Assembly (NCBI GenBank): GCA_944381935.1
Contig: CALWMN010000002.1
Location: 124,001-188,000, forward strand
DNA: 64,000 bases
Direction of reading: 5' to 3'
DNA from: an uncultured Mediterraneibacter sp.
GTDB lineage: Bacteria > Bacillota > Clostridia > Lachnospirales > Lachnospiraceae
Position 1 is the first letter of the stretch. Each line of letters starts with the position of its first letter. The notes beneath the pieces were generated by a model, which was given only the letters and a program-made list of their open reading frames with translations, was not told the origin of the DNA and searched no databases. A program made the translations under genes and the position numbers. Shown one piece after another: positions 9,689-18,476 of this stretch.

Positions 9689-11731
9689 CTAATTTTGATA
9701 GCTGAAGATGGATTTCACAACTTCTTTTGTGTCTGCGTTGACGTCGGCTCCTGCGACATATACGCCGTCCTGATAGATTGAGACGGGGATGAGCATCAAA
9801 CTCCCGCCCTCCCAGTAGTATTCCTTTTCGACGTGGAACTCCACATCCGCATCTGCGGGAACGCCGAGCTGTTCACGAATATACTGTTCGTCGTCTTCGG
9901 ATAAGACAAAGATCGAATTATCCTGGGAGTCAAAATAGACGGGATGCCCGTAAGCCCTGCTGTACTGCAGGGTGAGCCCGGCATCCTGGGCATCGTTGAG
10001 CACATCGCCGGATATGTACTCCATCTCAAGGATTCCGTTGACCGCTTTAAAGCGATAGGTGCAGTCAAGCGAGATCTCCTGGTCATTAAAGGTTTCCCGG
10101 TCAAAGACGAGGTGGAGGGAGTCCTCCTCGACGGTGTATGTCCCGATCGCCTGATAGAAATATTCCCCCTGAACTTCCCCGATCATATACTGTACTCTGC
10201 CGTCGTCGGTAAAATCAAGGGCAAAGAGATAGTTCCTGCCGTCATCGGAGCCATAGTAGGTTGCCTCCCAGCCGCCTTCAAGTGTCTCCGGGTAGAAGCC
10301 GGAATCCCGCAGGGCGCTGAAGTGGATATTGTCCTCAGCCATGACGAGGAGCTCCACCTGGAAATTATCTTTATACCAGATGTATCTGGTCCCACCGTTG
10401 TCAGGATCGGTAAAACATGGTTCCCTGCCATAACCCCTCTGGGTCAGATAGACATTCAGCTTATCCAGACATTCCGTAGCGTCTACAGGGGACGCCTCGA
10501 ATGGATTGCCCTCCTCGTCTTTCAGGTCATAGTTGACCGGATTTAGGAAACCGTAATACGCCTCTGCGTTCTGTTCCCATGTATCCATAGAATTTTGGGC
10601 CGCGAGGCCGAAAAATGCGTCCGGTATCGGGATATCCGAGCCGGAGAAACATTCGGGGAAGGGATCGATGGAAGCGTCCGAGGGATCCTGCCTTACGTTA
10701 TAGTTGACCTCTTCCTCCGGTTCATAAGAGGGGGCCTCCGCGTCTTCCGGTTCCTGTGTCCCTGCAGTTTCAGAGTTGTCTTCGGTTTTTGCCTCAGGGG
10801 AATCAGAGGTGGCAAAATAGGTGACGGTTCCCACGGCGCCGCCCAGAATGACGCACGATACGATGCCAATCAATATTTTGGCAGCAAGTCCCTTCCCGGC
10901 AGCGCCAGCAGCGGCGGCAGCACCGGAATTTGCAGCGCCAGCAGCGGCGGCTGTCCCGCCCGCCTGTTCGCCCATAATCCGGCACTGTTCCAGAATCGCG
11001 GACAGAAGACCTGCATCAGGCGGCGATACAGGCTGGGCATCCCAGTTCCTGAAGAGGAGGAGCAGGAAGGAAACCGGGGAAAGAGAGTAGAGCTTTGTTC
11101 CCTGCTTTTCCAGTTCTTTTACGGCTGCCTCAATGTTCCGCCTTCCGTGCAGAAGACGCGACTTTACGGTGTTTTCGTTGATCTGCAGGAGATCCGCAAT
11201 AGAGCGGACACTCATCTGTTCATAGTAGTACATTGCGATGACTGCCCTCTGGCCAGGACTTAAAGTGTCCAGTATCTCTCCCATAAGGCGGGCAGTTTCT
11301 TTCTGGTCTATCACTGTTTCCGGCAGATTTTCGGTACGGTCGTCTTCAAAATCCACCGTGCTGTCTGTGTCGCAGGAAACCTGGGAAAATACCACGGGTT
11401 TGGCTTTCCTCAGATAATCTACGGCACGGTTGTGGGCGATCCTTTTCACCCATGCCCGGAATTTATCGGATTCCTTCAACTGATGCAGGCTTTGAAAAGC
11501 CTTGACATAAGAATCCTGAATGATATCAAGCACGGCATCCTCGTCTTTTATGAGAATGGCTGCCGTTTTATAGGCCGCTGCGTATGTACGGCGGTACAAT
11601 TCCGAGATGGCGTCCTGGTCCCCTGCGGCGGCACGGTCTGTCAGTTCTTTGGAAAAACCCTGTTCCTCCCCGCAGCGGGAACAGAATTTTGAGTTATCTG
11701 GAAGTTCTTTTCCACAATGAAAGCATTTCAT
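9689..11731 (-). CDS. ECF-like sigma factor with N-terminal zinc ribbon and C-terminal transmembrane plus extracytoplasmic domain
   Basis: This 680-residue protein joins several parts. Residues 1-26 form a zinc ribbon (Cys3, Cys6, Cys17, Cys20). Residues about 35-110 are sigma region 2 with DIIQDSYVKAF and FRAWVKRIAHNRAVDYLR. Residues about 147-210 are sigma region 4 with LSPGQRAVIAMYYYE and ENTVKSRLLHGRR. An Ala/Gly-rich linker leads to one membrane helix (about 283-306), then an acidic linker and roughly 350 residues predicted outside the cell, ending in a PepSY-like VYVAGADVNADTKEVV strand. Ordinary ECF factors are about 160-200 residues and soluble. The fusion implies a membrane-held regulator that senses an outside signal and may need cleavage to release the sigma part; that is inference. 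A TATAAT box 40 bases upstream (11770-11775) could give a separate promoter. It follows a lipoprotein gene on the same strand. Confidence 0.85.
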   Translation of the reverse strand: MKCFHCGKELPDNSKFCSRCGEEQGFSKELTDRAAAGDQDAISELYRRTYAAAYKTAAILIKDEDAVLDIIQDSYVKAFQSLHQLKESDKFRAWVKRIAHNRAVDYLRKAKPVVFSQVSCDTDSTVDFEDDRTENLPETVIDQKETARLMGEILDTLSPGQRAVIAMYYYEQMSVRSIADLLQINENTVKSRLLHGRRNIEAAVKELEKQGTKLYSLSPVSFLLLLFRNWDAQPVSPPDAGLLSAILEQCRIMGEQAGGTAAAAGAANSGAAAAAGAAGKGLAAKILIGIVSCVILGGAVGTVTYFATSDSPEAKTEDNSETAGTQEPEDAEAPSYEPEEEVNYNVRQDPSDASIDPFPECFSGSDIPIPDAFFGLAAQNSMDTWEQNAEAYYGFLNPVNYDLKDEEGNPFEASPVDATECLDKLNVYLTQRGYGREPCFTDPDNGGTRYIWYKDNFQVELLVMAEDNIHFSALRDSGFYPETLEGGWEATYYGSDDGRNYLFALDFTDDGRVQYMIGEVQGEYFYQAIGTYTVEEDSLHLVFDRETFNDQEISLDCTYRFKAVNGILEMEYISGDVLNDAQDAGLTLQYSRAYGHPVYFDSQDNSIFVLSEDDEQYIREQLGVPADADVEFHVEKEYYWEGGSLMLIPVSIYQDGVYVAGADVNADTKEVVKSIFSYQN
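10899..10951. repeat. Two 20-base direct repeats in the Ala-rich linker of the sigma protein
   Basis: Identical 20-base units lie at 10899-10918 and 10932-10951, exactly 33 bases (11 codons) apart. They encode part of the Ala/Gly linker between sigma region 4 and the membrane helix. The spacing keeps frame if copies are gained or lost. Confidence 0.85.
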
Positions 11732-11802
11732 ATGTTTTCCCCTCCTTGCATAGAGCTGGTTCTATTATATCAGAAAGTTATATTTTTCATAGACTTATTG
11801 CG

Positions 11803-12963
11803 TTATTGTACGGAAAAACTGGCAAAATCATGAGTTTCCATGAGCATGGAGAGACATTCCTGTTCTGCCTGCTCAGGAGAAGTGTAAGAATAGTCAGAAA
11901 CGATAATGGTTGACGCATCTTCATCAAACTCTCCTGAGCTTGTCTGGACAAAATTTCTTATCAGGACATATCCGGTAGTCGTCTCGTTATCGCCAAGCCG
12001 TATATCTCCGGGAAGAGTGCCGTAAATGTAATAAGGCACGATCAGGTAGTTATAGCCGTCCTGTTTTTCTTTTATTCTGCTTGTGGCGATATATGCCTCC
12101 GGACCATATGAAAGTCCGTCAAAAGAAAGGAAGTCGTCCCCCTCAAAACGGTAGGAATCCTGTCCGTCCATAATGAAGAAGGTCCGTTCGAGTTCTGACA
12201 GGAGCGCCTCGTCGCAGTACGGTTCGACCTGCGCCCAAAGTTCAGGAGTCAGCTCCGACACAAAGCTGTCCAGTGAATCTGCAGTGAGAGTAAGAGTTTC
12301 CTCTTTGAGCACATAGCCTTCCTCCTCAAGCTCATCCGGCAGATTTGCAGTGATGGTGACGGTATCTCCAAATGTCAGGTTCTCATCGGGAGACGCCGAG
12401 TAGATGACTCTGAACAGGATATTGTCGGCAGGCATTTTGTTTTCGATCCTTACGCCGCCGAAGGGAGACCGCCCGGAAAAGTGAAGTTCTATTCCGTCTT
12501 CTCGATTGAAATACTGGCTGTCAAATGCATCGACCACGGTCTTCTCCTTAAGGCCCTCCACCTCAAATGTTTCTTCTATTTCGCCGACAGACCGGATATT
12601 GCAGCTTTTGGCAAGATCACGGTCGAAGGATACAGTGACCGTAACCTTATCGCCGTTTTTGAGTCCCTCTTCTTTGTTTACCGTACAGGCTATGGACTCT
12701 TCAAAAGAAGCAAGATCCTTTATGTCTTTCAATATTTCCTCAGGGGAAATATCCTCCCTGTCCTCAGTAAGAGCAGAGATGAGATCCGCCTCCATCGATG
12801 ATTTGTCAAAAGAGGCTGTTGCCGTACCTTCCCCATCCATGCCATGAAAGGATACGATAAGATAGTCCGTCATCTGAAGTTCCGTTTTTCCCGAACAGCC
12901 TGCCAGTGCAAAGGCTGTGGTTATGATTGTGGCTGCTGTGATTAAAAAAGTTTTTAATTTCAT
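11803..12963 (-). CDS. Lipoprotein of unknown function, partner of the tethered sigma factor
   Basis: This 386-residue protein begins with a basic, hydrophobic signal sequence ending in the lipobox LAGC (Cys23), so it should be lipidated on the outer face of the membrane. The body holds repeated strands such as NGDKVTVTVSFD and FGDTVTITANLPDELEEEGY, which look like tandem beta-sandwich domains, and a C-terminal part with YGPEAYIATSRIKEKQDGY that may be a separate module. The start is ATG 12963, which overlaps the stop of a 44-codon ORF (ATGA); a longer frame from 13113 has no separate support. The sigma gene starts 71 bases after its stop. I recognise no named family. Confidence 0.8.
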   Translation of the reverse strand: MKLKTFLITAATIITTAFALAGCSGKTELQMTDYLIVSFHGMDGEGTATASFDKSSMEADLISALTEDREDISPEEILKDIKDLASFEESIACTVNKEEGLKNGDKVTVTVSFDRDLAKSCNIRSVGEIEETFEVEGLKEKTVVDAFDSQYFNREDGIELHFSGRSPFGGVRIENKMPADNILFRVIYSASPDENLTFGDTVTITANLPDELEEEGYVLKEETLTLTADSLDSFVSELTPELWAQVEPYCDEALLSELERTFFIMDGQDSYRFEGDDFLSFDGLSYGPEAYIATSRIKEKQDGYNYLIVPYYIYGTLPGDIRLGDNETTTGYVLIRNFVQTSSGEFDEDASTIIVSDYSYTSPEQAEQECLSMLMETHDFASFSVQ

Positions 12964-13094
12964 GTCTTTTCCTCCGTTTTTTCTTTTTTGATTCTGTCCA
13001 AAATATTCTGGAGCAGTTTTTCTGCTGTCTGGGAATCCAGGCACATCTGTTCTGCATATTCCCGGATAAAATTTTTTAGCTCTGTATTTTTCAC
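12960..13094 (-). CDS. Small 44-residue protein, translationally coupled to the lipoprotein gene
   Basis: A GTG start at 13094 lies behind AAAGGAG and opens a 44-residue frame whose TGA overlaps the lipoprotein ATG (ATGA). The product is charged and helix-like, starting MKNTELKNFIREYAEQMCLD and ending in a Lys/Glu-rich tail. The good ribosome site, the four-base overlap and the sensible composition support a real gene. It has no membrane span. It could be a small regulator or only a leader peptide that couples translation. Confidence 0.6.
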   Translation of the reverse strand: MKNTELKNFIREYAEQMCLDSQTAEKLLQNILDRIKKEKTEEKT

Positions 13095-13117
13095 GTTTTC
13101 TCCTTTCCTGCATATAA

Positions 13118-13142
13118 GACGTAAGAAAAGACAGGGAGGTTT
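13118..13142 (-). promoter_or_regulatory. Candidate ECF-type promoter for the 44-aa ORF/lipoprotein/sigma operon
   Basis: Read on the - strand, AAAC (13142-13139) and CGTC (13121-13118) are separated by 17 bases, like the AAC / CGT(C,A) boxes used by many ECF sigma factors. The predicted transcript would start just before the ribosome site of the small ORF. Confidence 0.4.
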
Positions 13143-13312
13143 AAAATATCTGAAAAAAATTTCAAAAAATTCAAAAATAATTTTGATGTATGGATATTTC
13201 CGTCCGCTTATGCTACCATATATCTAAAGCATTTACGTTTCTGACAGTCCAAATCTATGGCGGCGTCTGCCGCGTCGGACCTCCTGCGAACCATTCAAAA
13301 GGAGGAACCCAT

Positions 13313-13837
13313 ATGGAAAAGAAACCGAACCGTCTGTATAAGTCACGGCTATTCGTCATGATATTTGAGGACAAAAAGAACCTGTTGGAACTGCACAATG
13401 CAGTAAGCGGAAAACAGTACAAAGACCCGGAACTTCTGGAGATCAGCACCCTGGAAAATGCGATCTACATGTCGATGAGGAACGACCTGTCTTTTCTCAT
13501 CGACGCCCGGCTCTCCCTGTATGGGCACCAGTCCACTTACAGTCCGAACCTGCCGCTTCGGTTCCTGTTCTACCTGTCGGACCTTTACTCCGGCATGGCC
13601 CGGGATGAAAACCTTTACGGGAGGAGGAAAGTCCTGATTCCGCCGCCCAGGTTTCTCGTCTTTTATAATGGCGGGGAAGAGCAGCCGGACAGGCGTGCCC
13701 TCAGGATGTCCGGTCTGTACGCGGCAGAAGAAAACGAGCTGAAAAAGGGGCAATCTGCTGCTGAGATCGCGGATGCGCTGGAAGAGGAAGAAAATGTAAT
13801 TCAGCTTTTGATTGACGGAATCGGGAAGGAACAATAG
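13313..13837 (+). CDS. Rpn/PD-(D/E)XK transposase-like protein, internally shortened
   Basis: This 174-residue protein resembles the Rpn-type nuclease/putative transposase family common in Lachnospiraceae. The family-like part is residues about 10-135: [56 protein letters not shown] and [18 protein letters not shown]. Full-length relatives as I know them are about 250-330 residues. Here the sequence passes from the nuclease core straight into a C-terminal [20 protein letters not shown]-type tail, so a middle segment seems to be missing while the frame stays open. ATG 13313 follows GGAGGAA. It may be inactive or a minimal form. Confidence 0.6.
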   Translation: MEKKPNRLYKSRLFVMIFEDKKNLLELHNAVSGKQYKDPELLEISTLENAIYMSMRNDLSFLIDARLSLYGHQSTYSPNLPLRFLFYLSDLYSGMARDENLYGRRKVLIPPPRFLVFYNGGEEQPDRRALRMSGLYAAEENELKKGQSAAEIADALEEEENVIQLLIDGIGKEQ

Positions 13838-13865
13838 GGAAACAGGGGGATGGCGAAGGTTGTTC

Positions 13866-13894
13866 TGGACGGTGCCATTACTTCATGGTATAAT
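13866..13894 (+). promoter_or_regulatory. Promoter for glyA
   Basis: An extended -10 box TGGTATAAT (13887-13894) lies 17 bases after a weak -35 TGGACG (13866-13871) and 47 bases before the glyA start. Confidence 0.6.
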
Positions 13895-13940
13895 GTCCGT
13901 GATGCTTTTGTGCACTAAAGTGAAATGGAGGAAAAGGAGA

Positions 13941-15176
13941 ATGTACGACTTCGACGAAATCAAGACAACAGACCCGGAAATTGCGGATGTGATCCAGGCG
14001 GAGATGGAGAGGCAGAACTCCCACATCGAACTGATCGCATCCGAGAACTGGGTGAGCAAAGCGGTTATGGCAGCGATGGGAAGTCCTCTGACAAACAAAT
14101 ACGCGGAAGGCTATCCGGGAAGAAGGTATTACGGCGGATGCCAGTGTGTGGATGTGGCAGAGAATCTCGCGCGGGAGAGGGCGAAAGAGCTGTTTGGCTG
14201 TGAATATGTCAATGTCCAGCCTCATTCCGGCGCGCAGGCGAATATGGCAGTCATGTTTGCGATGCTTACGCCGGGGGACACGGTGATGGGAATGAACCTG
14301 GATCACGGCGGGCATCTCACCCACGGATCGCCGGTCAATATGTCAGGGAAGTATTTTCACATTGTTCCTTATGGAGTCAATGATGAGGGAGTGATCGACT
14401 ATGACAACGTCCTTGCGATAGCCAGGGAATGTAAGCCGAAGATGATTATTGCCGGCGCAAGCGCATATGCCAGAACGATTGATTTCAAGAGATTCCGCGA
14501 GATCGCGGACGAAGTCGGAGCATATCTGATGGTAGATATGGCTCATATTGCGGGACTTGTGGCAGCCGGTCTCCATCCAAGCCCAATCCCGTACGCGCAT
14601 GTGACGACGACAACGACACATAAGACGCTCAGAGGTCCCAGGGGCGGGATGATCCTTTCCAGCAATGAAGTGAATGAAACATTCAATTTTAACAAAGCAG
14701 TGTTCCCGGGTATCCAGGGCGGCCCGCTGATGCATGTGATCGCGGCGAAGGCGGTATGCTTCAAAGAAGCTCTTCAGCCGGAATTTAAAGAGTATCAGAA
14801 GCAGATTGTGAAAAATGCGAAAGCGCTCTGTGAAGGGTTAAAAAAACGGGGCGTTAAGATTGTATCCGGCAATACGGACAATCACATGATGCTTGTCGAC
14901 CTGACAGAGAAGGATGTCAGCGGAAAAGAACTGGAGAAACGGCTGGATGACGCCCATATCACCTGTAATAAGAATACGATCCCGAATGATCCGCGTTCTG
15001 CGTTTGTCACAAGCGGCGTAAGGCTTGGGACTCCGGCAGTCACGACGCGCGGCATGAAAGAAGAAGATATGGACAGGATCGCTGAGATCATTGGGATGGT
15101 GATCGAGAGCGAGGATAACGTCAAGGCAGCGAAGAAGATGGTGGCGGAGCTGACTGAGAAATATCCGCTTTGCTGA
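13941..15176 (+). CDS. glyA: Serine hydroxymethyltransferase
   Basis: GlyA interconverts serine and glycine while charging tetrahydrofolate with a one-carbon unit; it is a cytosolic PLP enzyme. The 411-residue protein is full length and shows [13 protein letters not shown], the [17 protein letters not shown] segment, [13 protein letters not shown] and the PLP lysine in [14 protein letters not shown] (Lys228). ATG 13941 follows GGAGGAAAAGGAG and has its own promoter; the longer open frame to 13812 runs through that promoter. A hairpin terminator follows. It supplies one-carbon units used, among others, by purine synthesis genes in the window. Confidence 0.97.
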   Translation: MYDFDEIKTTDPEIADVIQAEMERQNSHIELIASENWVSKAVMAAMGSPLTNKYAEGYPGRRYYGGCQCVDVAENLARERAKELFGCEYVNVQPHSGAQANMAVMFAMLTPGDTVMGMNLDHGGHLTHGSPVNMSGKYFHIVPYGVNDEGVIDYDNVLAIARECKPKMIIAGASAYARTIDFKRFREIADEVGAYLMVDMAHIAGLVAAGLHPSPIPYAHVTTTTTHKTLRGPRGGMILSSNEVNETFNFNKAVFPGIQGGPLMHVIAAKAVCFKEALQPEFKEYQKQIVKNAKALCEGLKKRGVKIVSGNTDNHMMLVDLTEKDVSGKELEKRLDDAHITCNKNTIPNDPRSAFVTSGVRLGTPAVTTRGMKEEDMDRIAEIIGMVIESEDNVKAAKKMVAELTEKYPLC

Positions 15177-15254
15177 GAAAACAGGTCATTTTAGCAGAAA
15201 GCCAGGCGGGATGTTATTCACTTATCATGGAACATAAATAAGAAAGCAAAGGGG

Positions 15255-15306
15255 ACTCCAGGCAGAGCATAATTCTGCGCCGGCCGGGAGTGCTCTTTTC
15301 TTTTTG
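15255..15306 (+). terminator. Probable terminator after glyA
   Basis: ACTCC/GGAGT and GGCAGA/TCTGC pairings form an interrupted stem, followed by CTTTTCTTTTTG. The stem is imperfect. Confidence 0.5.
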
Positions 15307-15346
15307 TTTTCAGACGTCAGGCAGTCTCGGAAATATGATTTTTCAC

Positions 15347-15375
15347 TTTAATTCGTCAAAGTATTGTGCTATACT
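15347..15375 (+). promoter_or_regulatory. Promoter for the aryl-CoA ligase/IOR operon
   Basis: TTTAAT (15347-15352), a 17-base spacer and an extended -10 TGCTATACT ending at 15375 lie 40 bases before the first gene of the operon. Confidence 0.6.
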
Positions 15376-15415
15376 GAAAAAAGGCGAATGTTTATAAGAA
15401 GGAGGTATATCAGCA

Positions 15416-16726
15416 ATGATATGGGCAAAGGAAGAGACTCTTCCGCGTGACGAGATCGAGGCGATCCAGCTTAGGAAGCTCGGGGAGACGGTCAGGTACA
15501 TATACGGCCGGGTAAAGCCTTATCGTGACAAGATGGATGCGGCAGGGGTGAAGCCGGAAGATATCCATACGCTGGATGATTTGAAAAAACTGCCTTTTAC
15601 ATATAAAGCAGACTTCAAAGACCATTACCCGGACGGACTTTTTGCAGTGGATAAAAAAGAAATTGTCCGCTACCATGCAAGTTCGGGTACGACAGGAAAA
15701 CCGACGGTGGTAGGGTACACAAGAAATGACCTTGATATGTGGCTGAACAATGTGGCCAGGCTGGCGTGCATGGGAGGCGCGACAGCGGACGATGTGGCAC
15801 AGATCTCATTCGGGTACGGTACGTTTACCGGAGCGCTCGGCCTTCACGGCGGACTGGAGAAGATCGGGGCATCCGTTATCCCCATGTCTTCCGGGAATAC
15901 GAACAAACAGATCATGTTCCTGCAGGATATGGAGGTTACGCTTCTCGTGGCGACGCCGTCCTATGCCCTTCATCTGGGAGAAGAGATAAGACGCAGGGGC
16001 ATTGACCCGTCCAAAGACCTGAAGCTTCATATTGGCCTGTTTGGCGGAGAGGGAATGACAGAGCCTATGCGGGATGAAATGCATAAGGTCTGGGGCGATC
16101 AGTTTGTCTGTACGCAGAACTACGGGATGAGCGAACTGTGCGGTCCGGGCGTGGCAGGGGAATGTACAGAGTTATGCGGTATGCATGTGAATGAGGACTG
16201 GTTCATCCCGGAGATCATTGATCCTAAGACGGAGGAAGTCCTTCCTCCGGGTGAGAGGGGAGAACTGGTCGTTACCTGCCTGGGCAAGGAGGCGCTTCCG
16301 CTTGTGAGATACCGCACGGGCGATATGACAAGGCTGATGTATGAGCCGTGCAAATGCGGAAGGACAACATGCAGGATGGAGAATATTTCAGGCCGTGCGG
16401 ACGATATGCTGGTTATCCGCGGCGTAAATGTATTCCCGACTCAGATTGAAGAGGTGCTCCTTAAGATCGACGAGATCGGACCGCATTATGAGATCCTTGT
16501 TGAGCGGAAGAACCGTCTGGATGTCATGACAATTACGGTAGAGCTGATCGATGACAGGCTGCTTGACAGTTACGCGCAGCTTGGCAAACTGGAGGAGCGG
16601 ATCAAGACCGCGTTGAAATCACAGCTCGGTCTTGCGACTCAGCTTCGCCTTGTGGCTCCGAACTCATTGCAGCGGTTTGAGGGCAAGGCAAAAAGAGTGA
16701 CAGATTTACGAAAGGATGGACTGTAA
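15416..16726 (+). CDS. Phenylacetate-CoA ligase family protein (first copy)
   Basis: This 436-residue AMP-forming ligase resembles PaaK, which joins arylacetates to CoA using ATP. It has the ATP-binding loop YHASSGTTGKPTVVGYT, the MSELCGPGVAGEC segment, the RYRTGDMTRL adenylate motif and the NISGRADDMLVIRGVNVFP hinge with a C-terminal domain. Length matches the family. GGAGGT precedes ATG 15416. It overlaps the following iorA region with no gap and a second copy lies four genes on. With IOR it could link aryl-CoA and free aryl acid pools; the direction in the cell and the preferred acid (phenylacetate, indoleacetate, hydroxyphenylacetate) are not known. Confidence 0.9.
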   Translation: MIWAKEETLPRDEIEAIQLRKLGETVRYIYGRVKPYRDKMDAAGVKPEDIHTLDDLKKLPFTYKADFKDHYPDGLFAVDKKEIVRYHASSGTTGKPTVVGYTRNDLDMWLNNVARLACMGGATADDVAQISFGYGTFTGALGLHGGLEKIGASVIPMSSGNTNKQIMFLQDMEVTLLVATPSYALHLGEEIRRRGIDPSKDLKLHIGLFGGEGMTEPMRDEMHKVWGDQFVCTQNYGMSELCGPGVAGECTELCGMHVNEDWFIPEIIDPKTEEVLPPGERGELVVTCLGKEALPLVRYRTGDMTRLMYEPCKCGRTTCRMENISGRADDMLVIRGVNVFPTQIEEVLLKIDEIGPHYEILVERKNRLDVMTITVELIDDRLLDSYAQLGKLEERIKTALKSQLGLATQLRLVAPNSLQRFEGKAKRVTDLRKDGL

Positions 16727-16727
16727 A

Positions 16728-18473
16728 ATGGCAGAAAAAGTGATTATGCTGGGAAACGAGGCTATTGCCCGGGGCGCGTACGAAGCGGGCGTGAAAGTAT
16801 CTTCCGCCTATCCGGGAACGCCCAGTACAGAGATAAGTGAATACCTGGTCCAGTACAGGGATGACGTCTATGAAGAATGGGCGCCGAATGAGAAGGTTGC
16901 GACAGAGGTAGCTGTCGGGGCAAGCCTTGCGGGAGTCCGTGCGATGGCATGTATGAAACACGTGGGTCTGAATGTGGCGGCGGATCCGCTGTATTCGGTG
17001 TCCTATATGGGGGTCAATGGCGGACTCGTCATCGTAGTGGCAGACGATCCGGGACTGTACAGCTCCCAGAATGAGCAGGACACGAGGATGGTTGCAAGGG
17101 CGGCGCAGATTCCTGTGATTGAGCCGTCCGACAGTGCGGAAGCGAAAGACCTCTTTAAGGAGGCATTTGAGCTCAGCGAGAAGTATGACCGCCCGTTCAT
17201 TTTCCGCACAACGACAAGGCTGGCACATTCACAGGGACTCGTAGAGTTACAGGAGCGCACAGAACCGGAAGATAAACCTTATGTGAAAAATATCCAGAAA
17301 AATGTAATGATGCCGGGAAATGCGAAGGTACGCCACGTTGCGATAGAGAAGCTGAACAATGACCTGGCTGAAGCGGCAAACACACTTTCCATGAACCGGA
17401 TAGAGATGAAGAGCACAAAGATCGGCGTGATCACCAGCGGGATTCCGTATCAGTATGTAAAGGAAGCGCTTCCTGATGCATCCGTGCTGAAGCTTGGCAT
17501 GGTAAATCCTCTGCCGAGAAAGCTGATCGAAGATTTCGCGTCAAAGGTCGAGAAACTCTATATCGTGGAAGAACTTGACCCGGTTATCGAAGAACAGGTG
17601 AAATCCTGGGGGATCAAAGCGGTCGGGAAAGAGATCTTTACGGTACAGGGTGAGTACAGCGCCAATATGTTAAGAGAGGCGGTCCTCGGAGAAAATCTGG
17701 ATTTGAAAGAGCCGGCTGCCGCGCCCGGAAGACCGCCGATCCTCTGTCCGGGATGTCCGCACCGAAGTGTTTTTTATGTGCTGAACAGGCTGAAAATGCA
17801 CGCGGCAGGCGATATCGGATGCTATACGCTGGGGGCCGTGGCGCCGCTTAGCGTGATTGACACCACGATGTGTATGGGATCTAGCATTTCTACCCTGCAT
17901 GGAATGGAGAAAGCAAAAGGAAAAGAGTATATCAAAGACTGGGTGGCAGTAATCGGAGATTCCACCTTTATGCATACCGGCGTTAATTCCCTGATGAATA
18001 TGGTATATAACAAAGCGACAGGAACGGTTATTATACTGGACAATTCTACGACAGGCATGACCGGACATCAGGACCATGCGGCTACAGGAAAAACCCTCCA
18101 GGGAGATCCTACATATGCCATCAGTATTCCGGGGATCTGCCGCGCGATGGGAATCAAAAACGTATTTGAAATCAACGCCTTCGACCTTGAGCTTCTGACA
18201 AAGACAATCAAAGAGGAAGCGGCAAAGGATGAAATATCTGTGATTATCACAAAGACTCCATGCGTGCTTCTCGATAAGAGGAAGAAACCTCTTTATGTCG
18301 CCCATGAAGACAAATGTAAAAAGTGCGGAATGTGCATGAAGCCGGGATGTCCGGCCATGACAAGGAACGCGGACGGAACGATCCATATTGACGATACAAT
18401 GTGCACCGGCTGCGGTCTGTGCGAGACATTGTGTAAGTTTGGCGCGATAGAGCTTGTGAAGGAGGGGCAGTAG
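16728..18473 (+). CDS. iorA: Indolepyruvate:ferredoxin oxidoreductase, alpha subunit
   Basis: IorA with IorB decarboxylates aryl pyruvates (from Trp, Phe, Tyr) to aryl-acetyl-CoA while reducing ferredoxin. The 581-residue protein has the N-terminal pyrimidine-binding half (GNEAIARGAYEAGVKVSSAYPGTPSTE as the opening), a C-terminal TPP domain with GDIGCYTLG and GDSTFMHTG...DNSTTGMTGHQ, and a final ferredoxin domain with two cysteine sets (CKKCGMCMKPGC and CTGCGLCETLC). ATG 16728 is chosen; ATG 16716 lies directly on the AAAGGA ribosome site. It starts one base after the ligase stop and iorB follows by 3 bases. The enzyme is oxygen-sensitive and cytosolic. Confidence 0.95.
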   Translation: MAEKVIMLGNEAIARGAYEAGVKVSSAYPGTPSTEISEYLVQYRDDVYEEWAPNEKVATEVAVGASLAGVRAMACMKHVGLNVAADPLYSVSYMGVNGGLVIVVADDPGLYSSQNEQDTRMVARAAQIPVIEPSDSAEAKDLFKEAFELSEKYDRPFIFRTTTRLAHSQGLVELQERTEPEDKPYVKNIQKNVMMPGNAKVRHVAIEKLNNDLAEAANTLSMNRIEMKSTKIGVITSGIPYQYVKEALPDASVLKLGMVNPLPRKLIEDFASKVEKLYIVEELDPVIEEQVKSWGIKAVGKEIFTVQGEYSANMLREAVLGENLDLKEPAAAPGRPPILCPGCPHRSVFYVLNRLKMHAAGDIGCYTLGAVAPLSVIDTTMCMGSSISTLHGMEKAKGKEYIKDWVAVIGDSTFMHTGVNSLMNMVYNKATGTVIILDNSTTGMTGHQDHAATGKTLQGDPTYAISIPGICRAMGIKNVFEINAFDLELLTKTIKEEAAKDEISVIITKTPCVLLDKRKKPLYVAHEDKCKKCGMCMKPGCPAMTRNADGTIHIDDTMCTGCGLCETLCKFGAIELVKEGQ

Positions 18474-18476
18474 AGT

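Noticed and set aside
10880-10960. Repeat-rich stretch that looked like a small repeat array
   Set aside because: It is only two copies in an Ala/Gly linker of the sigma protein, not a CRISPR array; no spacers or cas genes are present.
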